From Demequina sp. NBRC 110055 (GTDB taxonomy: Bacteria; Actinomycetota; Actinomycetes; Actinomycetales; Demequinaceae), in NCBI RefSeq assembly GCF_002090135.1, contig NZ_BBRL01000010.1, forward strand, positions 124,001 through 188,000: a stretch of 64,000 nucleotides of DNA, written 5' to 3'. Both the position numbers and the translations under genes were made by a program. Shown here piece by piece: positions 27,796-35,837 of the stretch. The notes under the pieces were generated by a model. It saw only the letters and a program-made list of their open reading frames with translations, was not told the origin of the DNA and did not search any database. Position 1 is the stretch's first letter; each line of letters starts with the position of its first letter.

Positions 27796-29106
27796 ATGCA
27801 GCTGACCGGAGCCACCGTCGTCGTCGCCGATCCACACGACCCCACCCTCGATCACACGTCCCCCCTGGTCTTTCGGGACGGGCTGGTCCACGACGGACCG
27901 GCGACCCCGGACGACGGCGACGCACTCGACGTCTCCGGCTGCGTGGTCACGCCGGGCCTCGTGAATGCCCACCATCACCTTCTCCAGACGGGGTTCCGCA
28001 CTCTCCCCGGCACCCGTGGCGTCGCGATGCGGGACTGGCTGCCCGCCATGGCGGCCGCGTATGGCGCCGCGGGAATCGATCCCTCGCTCGTCGCGGCGAC
28101 CACGGCCGCCGGCGTGGCGGAGGGCCTGCTCAGCGGCGTCACGACCGTCGCCGACCACCATCTGAACTGGCCCGCCGGCGCCACGCCCGAGGACACGGTC
28201 GCCATCGCCGACGCGATTGCGAGCGCGGCACGCGCGTTGGGCGGACGCCTCGTCTATGTGCGCGGCTCCGCCCGCGACGACCCCGACGCGGCAGCCGCCA
28301 GTGCCCACGCCATTGCGGCGCACCTCCTGGCCGGGGGTCACCGCGGCGGCGTCACGGACGACGGCATGCTGCAGTTCGCGGTCGGCCCCGCCGGGGTCCA
28401 CTCCGATGCCGAGGCCACGTTCCGTCTGCTCGGCGGCATCGCGCGCGAGTGGGGGCTGCGCCGGCGCACGCAAGCCAACGAGCAGGTCGACACGGAGATC
28501 GCGCTCGAGCGCTACGGCCGCCGCCCGCTCGACCTCCTCGAGGACTGGGGCTGGCTCGAGCCCGGTGTCACGATCGCTCACCTGTGCGACGTGACCGACG
28601 CCGAGATCGCGCGCCTCGCCCACGCGGGCGTCACCGCCACGCACGCGCCCGGCTGCGACGTGCCGATGGGATGGGGCGTGGCCCCCGTCCGCCGCCTGCT
28701 CGAGGCGGGCCTCACGGTGGGGCTCGGCACCTCCGGCGGCGGTTCGAATGACGCCGGACACCTGCTGGCCGATGCACGACTCGCCATGCAGGTGTCGGGC
28801 CTGGTCGGTCAGCAGCTCGAGGCCCGCACCGTCCTCGCGATGGCGACGACAGGATCGGCCGACGGCCTGGGCAGGCCGGACCTGGGCCGCCTGACGCCAG
28901 GGTCGAGGGCCGATGCGTGCGTGTGGGACGTCAGCGGCGTGGCCGACGCGGGGGTCGCCGACCCCGTGGCCGGGCTCCTGTGGGCGTCACCGGGACGCCG
29001 TCCACGCCACGTCATCGTGGGCGGCGAGGTGGTGGTGCGCGACTACGTGCTCGTCTCCGGAGATGAGCGGGCGATCGTGGCCGCCCTCGCCGCACGCCTG
29101 GGCTGA
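27796..29106 (+). CDS. 8-oxoguanine deaminase-like amidohydrolase with altered metal site
   Basis: 436 residues. Overall similarity is to the 8-oxoguanine/SAH deaminase branch: LVNAHHHLLQT carries the HxH of strand 1, and THAPGCDVPMGWGVAPVR and AHLCDVTDAEIARL are recognisable. The strand 5 motif HTHLAE is replaced by RTQANE, losing the metal His but keeping Glu. The strand 8 motif GVDGSASND is replaced by GTSGGGSND, losing the catalytic Asp. It may be inactive as a deaminase or use another chemistry. No lysine in the protein. No good ribosome site is visible; an ATG start is used. It converges on the reductase gene. Confidence 0.72.
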   Translation: MQLTGATVVVADPHDPTLDHTSPLVFRDGLVHDGPATPDDGDALDVSGCVVTPGLVNAHHHLLQTGFRTLPGTRGVAMRDWLPAMAAAYGAAGIDPSLVAATTAAGVAEGLLSGVTTVADHHLNWPAGATPEDTVAIADAIASAARALGGRLVYVRGSARDDPDAAAASAHAIAAHLLAGGHRGGVTDDGMLQFAVGPAGVHSDAEATFRLLGGIAREWGLRRRTQANEQVDTEIALERYGRRPLDLLEDWGWLEPGVTIAHLCDVTDAEIARLAHAGVTATHAPGCDVPMGWGVAPVRRLLEAGLTVGLGTSGGGSNDAGHLLADARLAMQVSGLVGQQLEARTVLAMATTGSADGLGRPDLGRLTPGSRADACVWDVSGVADAGVADPVAGLLWASPGRRPRHVIVGGEVVVRDYVLVSGDERAIVAALAARLG

Positions 29107-29121
29107 CTGGCCGGGAGCGCC

Positions 29122-30072
29122 CTACAGGTCGAGGACCAGGCGCGGGCACGCCGCTCGCGACACGCACACGTACATCACGTCGTTACGTGCGCGCTCGTCG
29201 GGAGTGAGGATCGAGTCGCGGTGGTCTACCTCGCCCTCCAGCACGGGGGTCTCACACGTGCCACACGTCCCCTCCGTACAGCTCGAGAGCACCAACGCAC
29301 CGGCCTCCTCGACCGCTTGCAGGATGCTCGTGCCGGGCTGCACCTCGACCGTCACGCCCGTCATCGCGAGCTCCACCTCGAAGGCCTCGTCGCGCGCGGG
29401 CTGGGCGAGTTCGACGGGGGTGAAGTGCTCCACGCGCAGGTCGACCCCATGGCGCGAAGCAGCCGCCGCGGCAGCGTCCAAGTAGGCGGCCGGACCACAG
29501 GCGTAAGCGACGGCGCCAGAGCCGGCCGCGACCATGATGGCGTCAAGATCGGCCCGCGTTCCCTCGTCCCCCACGTAAAGGGCGACGCGTTCGCCGTGGA
29601 CCTCGAGGAGCTCATCGGCGAGCGCCATCGAGGCGCGGGTGCGACCTGAGTACGCGACACTGTAGTCGGCCCCTGCGGCCTTCGCCTCGGCCGCCATCGC
29701 GGCAATCGGCGTGACGCCAATCCCGCCCGCCAAGAAGACCGTGGTCGCACCGGACGGCTCGTACGCAAAGTGCCGGCGCGGCTGCGAGGCCCCCAGTACC
29801 AACCCCGGCTCGGCGTGGTCGACAAGCCACTGCGAGCCACCCCGACCGTCGACCTCTCGCAGCACTCCCACACGCCATCGATCCGCGCCGGCCGGACCGC
29901 ACAGGGAGTACTGCCTCACCACATCGCCGGGAAGACGCAGGTCGATGTGGGCTCCCGCGCGCCACGCGGGAAGCTCGCCCCCGCCATACGGCGCCAGTTC
30001 GATGAGGGCGACGTCCCCCACCCGAGAAACCTCCACCACTTCCACCTTGAGCTGAGCGGCCTCATGGCTCAC
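29122..30072 (-). CDS. Phthalate dioxygenase reductase-type FMN/2Fe-2S oxidoreductase
   Basis: 316 residues. Domain order is flavin-binding barrel (RQYSLCGP), NAD-binding domain (FLAGGIGVTPIAAM, YACGPAAYLDA) and C-terminal plant-type ferredoxin with CTEGTCGTC plus a fourth Cys in MYVCVSR. This is the VanB/PDR type that passes NADH electrons to a Rieske oxygenase. No oxygenase gene is present in the cluster, so its electron acceptor is unknown. The GTG start overlaps the stop of the XRE-cupin gene by four bases (GTGA), so the two are translationally coupled. Confidence 0.9.
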   Translation of the reverse strand: MSHEAAQLKVEVVEVSRVGDVALIELAPYGGGELPAWRAGAHIDLRLPGDVVRQYSLCGPAGADRWRVGVLREVDGRGGSQWLVDHAEPGLVLGASQPRRHFAYEPSGATTVFLAGGIGVTPIAAMAAEAKAAGADYSVAYSGRTRASMALADELLEVHGERVALYVGDEGTRADLDAIMVAAGSGAVAYACGPAAYLDAAAAAASRHGVDLRVEHFTPVELAQPARDEAFEVELAMTGVTVEVQPGTSILQAVEEAGALVLSSCTEGTCGTCETPVLEGEVDHRDSILTPDERARNDVMYVCVSRAACPRLVLDL

Positions 30073-30683
30073 GCGAGCACTCCATCCTGTTGAGGGGCGA
30101 CATGGGGGCGTTCCTTCACGACCAGCACGTGATAGCCAGCGGCGTCGAGCGCACGCCAGCGGTGAGGCACGCCGCCGCCGTAGTACACGGAGTCGCCCGG
30201 TTCGAGCGTCTGGCATTGACCGTCGAGTTCGACCTCCACGCGTCCCGCGACCACGTGGAGGAACTCGTGCTCGTCGTGAAAGTAGACGTCGCCAAACTCG
30301 CGGGTGAATCCTCGAATGCTCAACGGCCTGAACCTCGCGTCTGGGCGGCTGATCAGCAGTTGCGCCTCTTCGTTCCCGAAGTCACCGCGCGCTGCGGTGC
30401 CGCGTGGCACCACCGAGACTGCGGTCGCGGGGGTCTCGTCGGCAGGTGCAAGCAGTTCGATACGCGACGTGCCGAGAGCGTGTGCAATGCTCCCCAGCGA
30501 GCGGATGCTGGGATTTGCGAGGTCCCTCTCGACCTGGGACAGGAACGGATGGGACAGGCCGCTGCGCTCGGCAAGCTCGACCAGTGTCAGTCCGCGAGCG
30601 CGGCGCAGATCCCTCACTCGCGCACCCAAGGATGCCGAGGCACGCACCGAGGTACCAGGCGCATCGGTCACAGAATCACTCAC
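30069..30683 (-). CDS. XRE-cupin transcriptional regulator
   Basis: 204 residues. An N-terminal helix-turn-helix (VRDLRRARGLTLVELAERSGLSHPFLSQVERDLANPSIRSL) is fused to a C-terminal cupin (HDEHEFLHVVAGRVEVELDG...LEPGDSVYYGGGVPHRW) that should sense a small ligand. GTG start with GGGGAGGGG upstream. It is divergent from the nine-gene operon and coupled to the reductase. The ATGTTGAT/ATCAACAT dyad at 30810 is the likely operator. Such regulators often control amine, amide or N-heterocycle catabolism. Confidence 0.9.
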   Translation of the reverse strand: MSDSVTDAPGTSVRASASLGARVRDLRRARGLTLVELAERSGLSHPFLSQVERDLANPSIRSLGSIAHALGTSRIELLAPADETPATAVSVVPRGTAARGDFGNEEAQLLISRPDARFRPLSIRGFTREFGDVYFHDEHEFLHVVAGRVEVELDGQCQTLEPGDSVYYGGGVPHRWRALDAAGYHVLVVKERPHVAPQQDGVLA

Positions 30684-30720
30684 GCGCGTCCCCTCCCCAG
30701 GGCCTCGATGCGGGCCGCGA

Positions 30721-30828
30721 CGGGACGTTGGTCCCGAACCGTGACCGCGAATTTACGGTAAGAAATCGGCGCGTCACGAGCCGGAAACGAACGCTCCCTA
30801 CTGTGACGGATGTTGATGCTATCAACAT
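30721..30828. promoter_or_regulatory. Divergent control region with dyad operator
   Basis: The strongest dyad is ATGTTGAT (30810-30817), spacer GCT, ATCAACAT (30821-30828), 30 bases before the amidohydrolase ATG. CGGGAC/GTCCCG (30721-30736) and TTACGGTAA (30753-30761) lie nearer the XRE-cupin gene. AT content is raised compared with the surroundings. No convincing -35/-10 pair was found. Confidence 0.6.
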
Positions 30829-30857
30829 TCGCACCGAGGTCAGGGAGGCCACCAGGG

Positions 30858-32105
30858 ATGGGAATCGACGGCGGGACACCGGCACTTCTGCGGGGCGCGA
30901 GCGTGCCCGGCGTGGGCGCGGTGGACGTCCAACTGGAGGACGGCAAGGTCCGCGAGGTGATGCCCTCAGGTACCGCACCGATCCCCTCGGACCCCGCCGC
31001 CGTACTCGACCTGGACGGCTACCTCCTGGTGGGTGCGATGGCCGAGCCGCACGCCCACCTCGACAAGGCGGGGTCATGGGACAAGATCCACCCGCCCATG
31101 GGCGACCTGCGCGCCGCGATCGTGAGTTGGCGCGACTACGCCGACACGATGACGGAGACGGACGTCTTCGAGCGCGCCCGTGCCCAGGTGCTGCGCAACG
31201 TCGCTCACGGCACCACCGCCATCCGCACCCACGTCGACGTCCTGCGCGGCTCTGACCCGTTGCGCGGCATCCGCGCGCTCGTCGCCGTTCGCGAGGACCT
31301 GCGCGACGTCGCGGACATCGAAATCATCACCCTCAGCCCCGACGACATTCCATCGTCGGTGATCGAGGCGGCCCTCGATGCGGGCGCCGACGGCGTGGGC
31401 GCGGCCCCGCACCTCGCGCCGGACCCGTTCGCGGAATTGTCCCGCCTGCTCGACATCGCCGAACGGCGCGGCTGTGTAGTCGACATGCACACCGACGAGT
31501 CCCTCGACGAGGTGGTCACGCTTGGCGCCTTGGCCGAGCGCACCCACGGCTGGCGTCAGAACGTCTCGGCCGGGCACTGCGTCCGCCTGGGTACCCTCCC
31601 CGTCGCCGAACGAGACGACCTCATCGCGAAGGCCGTCGCCGCCCGTATCGGCATGATCGCCAATCCCATCACCAACCTGTACCTGCAGGGGTGGGAGCAC
31701 GAGGTGGCCACACCGCGCGGCCTCACCGCTGCACGCGCGCTGATCGATGCAGGGGCACGCTTCGCCGCCGGCGCCGACAACGTGCGCGACCCCTTTAACC
31801 CCATGGGGCGCTCGGATGCCCTCGAGACCGCGATGCTGCTCGTGGTCGCGGGACACGTGACGGCCGACGAGGCGTTCCATGCCGTGTCAGCCGGCGCCCG
31901 TGACGTCATGGGGCTCGCGCCGGCCGGGCCCACTCCAGGCGCTCAGGCCGACCTCGTGGCCATCCGTGCGCAGCACCTCACCCAGGCCATCGCGGAAGCT
32001 CCCGGCGACCGCATCGTGCTCCACCGCGGACGGATCGTGGCACGCACCACCTCCGCCGTCCACTTTCCCACCCAGGTCCCCGAACCCGTGAAGGCGAGGT
32101 CATGA
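30858..32105 (+). CDS. Cytosine deaminase-like amidohydrolase
   Basis: 415 residues, an N-ethylammeline/cytosine-deaminase type metal hydrolase. The metal site looks intact: EPHAHLDK (strand 1 HxH), VDMHTDE (strand 5), SAGHCVRL (strand 6) and GADNVRDPFNPMG (strand 8 Asp). Expected chemistry is hydrolytic deamination or ring opening of a cyclic amidine or amide. Substrate unknown. It is the first gene of the operon and its stop overlaps the ATPase start (ATGA). ATG 30858 has GGGAGG nearby. Confidence 0.88.
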   Translation: MGIDGGTPALLRGASVPGVGAVDVQLEDGKVREVMPSGTAPIPSDPAAVLDLDGYLLVGAMAEPHAHLDKAGSWDKIHPPMGDLRAAIVSWRDYADTMTETDVFERARAQVLRNVAHGTTAIRTHVDVLRGSDPLRGIRALVAVREDLRDVADIEIITLSPDDIPSSVIEAALDAGADGVGAAPHLAPDPFAELSRLLDIAERRGCVVDMHTDESLDEVVTLGALAERTHGWRQNVSAGHCVRLGTLPVAERDDLIAKAVAARIGMIANPITNLYLQGWEHEVATPRGLTAARALIDAGARFAAGADNVRDPFNPMGRSDALETAMLLVVAGHVTADEAFHAVSAGARDVMGLAPAGPTPGAQADLVAIRAQHLTQAIAEAPGDRIVLHRGRIVARTTSAVHFPTQVPEPVKARS

Positions 32106-32869
32106 CCACCACCGACACCACGAGCGTGCACACGCGCGCCGCATCTTTGCTGTCTTTCGAGGACGTCGAGATGACGTTTCCCGACGGCACGGTCGCCCTT
32201 CACTCGGTGAACCTCGACCTGAAGCGCGGCGAGTTCGTCACCGTCGTCGGCCCCTCGGGCTGCGGCAAGTCCACGCTGCTGCGCATCGCCTCCGACCTTG
32301 AGACGCCCTCGCACGGCGAGGTCGCCCTCGCCACGGACCGCATCGGCTACGTATTCCAGGACGCCACCTTGCTCCCCTGGCGCACCACCCGCCGCAACGT
32401 CGAGTTGCTTGCCGAACTGCACGGCGAGGCCAAGGACCGGCGTGCGGCAGCAGCGCAGGAGACCATCGACCTCGTGGGCCTCAGCGGCTTCGAGGACCAC
32501 CTGCCGCGCCAGCTGTCCGGCGGCATGCGCATGCGCGCCTCGCTCGCACGGTCGCTCACCCTCGACCCCGAGGTGTTCCTCTTCGACGAGCCCTTCGGCG
32601 CGCTCGACGAGATCACCCGCGAGCGACTCAACGATGAGGTACTGCGCCTGTTCAGCGAGAAGAAGTTCGCGGGCCTGTTCATCACGCACTCCGTGTCCGA
32701 GGCGGTCTACCTGTCGACCCGCGTCATCGTCATGTCGGGCCGGCCCGGCACGTTCGTCGCCGAGTTCGAGGTGCCCTTCGACATGCCGCGCGACCCGGAG
32801 GTCCGCTTCACCCCGGAATTCGCCGAACTCGTCGGCGAGGTATCCCACGCACTGAGGGAGGCCCACTGA
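32102..32869 (+). CDS. ABC transporter ATPase (nitrate/taurine/HMP type)
   Basis: 255 residues. Walker A GPSGCGKST, Q-loop YVFQDATLLPW, signature LSGGMRMRASLARSL and Walker B VFLFDEPFGALDE are all present. This type (SsuB/TauB/ThiZ) powers uptake of small acidic or heterocyclic compounds. Overlaps the hydrolase by four bases and the permease by one. Confidence 0.93.
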   Translation: MTTTDTTSVHTRAASLLSFEDVEMTFPDGTVALHSVNLDLKRGEFVTVVGPSGCGKSTLLRIASDLETPSHGEVALATDRIGYVFQDATLLPWRTTRRNVELLAELHGEAKDRRAAAAQETIDLVGLSGFEDHLPRQLSGGMRMRASLARSLTLDPEVFLFDEPFGALDEITRERLNDEVLRLFSEKKFAGLFITHSVSEAVYLSTRVIVMSGRPGTFVAEFEVPFDMPRDPEVRFTPEFAELVGEVSHALREAH

Positions 32870-33759
32870 TGGCCACAGATCCGACGACGACCGCACCGGC
32901 CACGACGGCTGAGCCCGCCACCGCATCGGCCGGCCCGACCGCGACCACACCCGCTGCATCGGCCCCCACCAAGCCCTCCCGCAAGAAGGGGCAGTCGCGC
33001 TGGCTGACCTGGGGACCGCCGCTCGGGATCGCCGCGCTCATCATCGCCGCCGCCTACATCGCGAACGCAGCGCTCGGCGACCGGTCATTTCTGCTGCCCG
33101 CGCCGCACGCGGTCCTCGCGAAGCTGTGGGACCCCACGACCGCGCCGGACATGTGGACAGCGGCGTGGCGCACCACCGTCGTGTCCCTCACGGGGCTCGC
33201 GATCGCCATCGCCATCGGCGTCACGTGGGCGATCATCATGAACCAGACCAAGTGGATGGAACGGGCACTCTTTCCCTATGCGGTGATGCTGCAGGCCATC
33301 CCGATCCTGGCCATTACCCCGCTGATCGGCTTCTGGTTTGGTTACGACTTCACGGCCCGCGTCGTGGTGTGCGTGATCATCGCGCTCTTCCCGATGGTCT
33401 CCAACACCCTGTTCGGCCTGCAGTCGGTCGAGCGCGGCATGCGTGAGCTGTTCCAGCTTCAGGGAGCCTCCCGCGGCACGGTGCTGCGCAAGCTGGAACT
33501 CCCCGCGGCGCTGCCAGCGATCTTCGCCGGCATGCGCATCTCCGCGGGACTGTCCGTCGTCGGCGCCATCGTGGGCGAGTTCTTCTTCCAGCGCGGCACG
33601 CCGGGCCTGGGATCGCTCATCAACAAGTACAGCGCCCGCCTGCTGTCCGAGGAACTCTTCGCCTCGGTCCTGGTCGCGTCCCTGCTGGGCGTCGCGATCT
33701 TCCTGTTCTTCGGCTGGCTCGGTAAGCGAGCGGTCGGCAAGTGGTACGACTTCGGCTGA
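32869..33759 (+). CDS. ABC transporter permease (SsuC/ThiX type)
   Basis: 296 residues. A Thr/Ala/Pro-rich cytoplasmic tail of about 50 residues precedes six helices. The EAA loop is FQLQGASRGTVLRKLELPAALPAIFAGMRISAGLSVVGAIVGEFF, characteristic of BPD permeases for sulfonates, nitrate or thiamine precursors. It starts inside the ATPase stop (TGATG). Works as a homodimer with the preceding ATPase. Confidence 0.93.
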   Translation: MATDPTTTAPATTAEPATASAGPTATTPAASAPTKPSRKKGQSRWLTWGPPLGIAALIIAAAYIANAALGDRSFLLPAPHAVLAKLWDPTTAPDMWTAAWRTTVVSLTGLAIAIAIGVTWAIIMNQTKWMERALFPYAVMLQAIPILAITPLIGFWFGYDFTARVVVCVIIALFPMVSNTLFGLQSVERGMRELFQLQGASRGTVLRKLELPAALPAIFAGMRISAGLSVVGAIVGEFFFQRGTPGLGSLINKYSARLLSEELFASVLVASLLGVAIFLFFGWLGKRAVGKWYDFG

Positions 33760-33820
33760 TTCGCCGCAGTCGCCTCCGCCCTGAGGGGCATGTCCTCACC
33801 TATCCATGAAGGAGCGCAGT

Positions 33821-35026
33821 ATGCGAGTCCACTTCAAGTCCGCCTCGGTCATCGCGGGGCTGGCGGCGACCGCCGTCACGCTGTCGGCATGTTCGTCTGA
33901 CGCGGAGCCCGAGTCGAGCGACGCACCCGAGTCCTCGGCCACCTCCTCCGCCACCGCGTCGGCCTCCGCCGGCGGCCTCGACCTGTCGGCCGTGTGCCCC
34001 GCGGACATCAAGATCCAGACCGACTGGAACCCCGAGATGGAGCACGGCCACCTGTACGCCTTGCTCGGCGACGAGTACGAGGTCGACTCGGACAACAAGT
34101 CCGTTACCGGCCCCCTGATGGCATCCGGCGAGCCCACCGGCGTGGACGTCACCATTCTCTCCGGTGGCCCCGCCGTCGGCTTCGCCCAGCCCAACGCGCA
34201 GCTGTATTCCGACACGTCGATCTTCATGGCGTACGTCGGCACGGACGAAGCGATTGCACACTCGACCGACCTGCCCACGGTGAGCGTCTTCCAGCCGCTC
34301 GAGAAGGACCCCCAGATGATCATGTGGGATCCCGAGACCTACCCCGACGTCACCGGCATCGCGGACCTCGGCACCGACGGCACCACCGTGCGCGTCTTCC
34401 CCGGCGGCGTCTACATCGACTACTTCGTGGGTGCGGGCATCCTCTCGGCCGACCAAATCGACACCACCTACGACGGCACCCCCGCGGTGTTCGTCTCCGA
34501 GTCCGGCGCGATCGCTCAGCAGGGCTTCGCCTCGGCCGAGCCATTCATCTACGAGAACGAGGTCGACGCCTGGGGCAAGCCCGTGGGCTACGAGCTCATC
34601 AACGACGCGGGCTTCCCCAAGTACGCGGCGTCGATGTCGCTGCGTCCCGATGACGTCACCGAGTACGCCGACTGCCTCGAGCTGCTGGTGCCCGTCATGC
34701 AGCAGGCCGAGGTCGACTACTACGACGGCACGCTCAAGGACTCGGTGAAGGACCTCGTCCTCGAACTGGTCGACGCTTACGACACCGGCTGGGTCTACTC
34801 GGCCGAGGTCGCCGACTACTCGTTCGACACGATGATCGCCGACGGCATCGCCTCGGACGGCCCCGACGGCGTGCTGGGCACGTTCGACGCCGACCGCGTC
34901 GCGGAGCTCTTCGAGATCGTCGAGCCGATCTACGGCGAGCAGGGCATCGACATCGCCGAGGGCCTCACCCCCGAGGACCTCTACACCAACGAGTTCATCG
35001 ACGAGTCGATCTCGCTCGGCTTCTAA
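33821..35026 (+). CDS. NMT1/THI5-like substrate-binding lipoprotein
   Basis: 401 residues. Lipoprotein signal ending AVTLSAC (Cys near residue 25), a Ser/Ala/Glu linker, then the binding domain beginning DIKIQTDWNPEMEHGHLY, similar to NMT1/THI5-type proteins that bind pyrimidine and other small ring compounds. AAGGAG precedes the ATG. No thiamine riboswitch lies upstream, so thiamine control is not indicated. Its placement with deaminase-like and amidase genes suggests a heterocyclic or cyclic amide nutrient. Confidence 0.87.
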   Translation: MRVHFKSASVIAGLAATAVTLSACSSDAEPESSDAPESSATSSATASASAGGLDLSAVCPADIKIQTDWNPEMEHGHLYALLGDEYEVDSDNKSVTGPLMASGEPTGVDVTILSGGPAVGFAQPNAQLYSDTSIFMAYVGTDEAIAHSTDLPTVSVFQPLEKDPQMIMWDPETYPDVTGIADLGTDGTTVRVFPGGVYIDYFVGAGILSADQIDTTYDGTPAVFVSESGAIAQQGFASAEPFIYENEVDAWGKPVGYELINDAGFPKYAASMSLRPDDVTEYADCLELLVPVMQQAEVDYYDGTLKDSVKDLVLELVDAYDTGWVYSAEVADYSFDTMIADGIASDGPDGVLGTFDADRVAELFEIVEPIYGEQGIDIAEGLTPEDLYTNEFIDESISLGF

Positions 35027-35049
35027 GCACCACCTCCAAGGAGTAACCC

Positions 35050-35808
35050 ATGACGACCCCTCCGGTGACGACCATCTCCCGCCTGACAGGCAGGAAGGCC
35101 ATCGTCACCGGAGGGGCGCGTGGCATCGGCGCCGCGATCGCCTCCCGCCTGGCCGCCGAGGGCGCAAAGGTCGTCATCCTCGACCGCCTCGAGTCCGAGT
35201 CGGCAGCGACAGCGGCCGCCTGCGGCGGACGCGCGGTCACCGTCAATCTGGCCGATGCCATGGATACCGCCCTCGCGATGGACGAGGCGATTGCGGCGGC
35301 CGGCGGCGTCGACATCCTGGTCAACTGCGCGGGCATCTTCGCCAAGACTCCCCTGCTCGACATCACCAGCGAGAGCTGGGACGCGATGCTCGACATCAAC
35401 GCGCGGGCCACCCTCATCACGATGCAGCGCGCCGCAGCGGCCATGATCGCCGCCGGCGGCGGCACCATCATCAACATGGCCTCCATGGCCGCAAAGAAGG
35501 GCGGTGGCCTCGAGGGCCACTACGCGGCGTCCAAGGCGGCCGTCGTCGCCCTGACCCGTGCCGCCGCCGAGGAGTGGGGCGCGCACGCGATCCGCGCCAA
35601 CGCGGTCTGCCCCGGCTACGTCCTGACGGAGATGGGCGCGGACACCCGCTCGGCCGAGCAGGTCGCCGGATGGTCGCAGATGTCGCCCCTGGGCCGCCTT
35701 GCACGCCCCTCAGACGTGGCGGACCTCGTCGCCTTCCTGGCCAGCGACGAGTCCTCGTATATGACCGGCCAGGCAGTCAACCTCACCGGCGGCATGGTGA
35801 TGCACTAA
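35050..35808 (+). CDS. Short-chain dehydrogenase/reductase
   Basis: 252 residues, classical SDR. TGGARGIG binds NAD(P), NCAGIF is the structural motif, and the catalytic Ser, Tyr and Lys are in MASMAAKKGG and HYAASKAA. Asp in VILDRLE after strand 2 favours NAD over NADP. It would oxidise or reduce a hydroxyl/keto intermediate. AAGGAG precedes the start; it follows the binding protein by 23 bases. Confidence 0.92.
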   Translation: MTTPPVTTISRLTGRKAIVTGGARGIGAAIASRLAAEGAKVVILDRLESESAATAAACGGRAVTVNLADAMDTALAMDEAIAAAGGVDILVNCAGIFAKTPLLDITSESWDAMLDINARATLITMQRAAAAMIAAGGGTIINMASMAAKKGGGLEGHYAASKAAVVALTRAAAEEWGAHAIRANAVCPGYVLTEMGADTRSAEQVAGWSQMSPLGRLARPSDVADLVAFLASDESSYMTGQAVNLTGGMVMH

Positions 35809-35837
35809 TGCCGCCCTTCCCCCTCAAGGAGGCCACC

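Noticed and set aside
33760-33820. Possible thiamine riboswitch before the NMT1/THI5-like gene
   Set aside because: Only an isolated CTGAGG is present; the conserved TPP aptamer segments are missing and the gap is just 61 bases.
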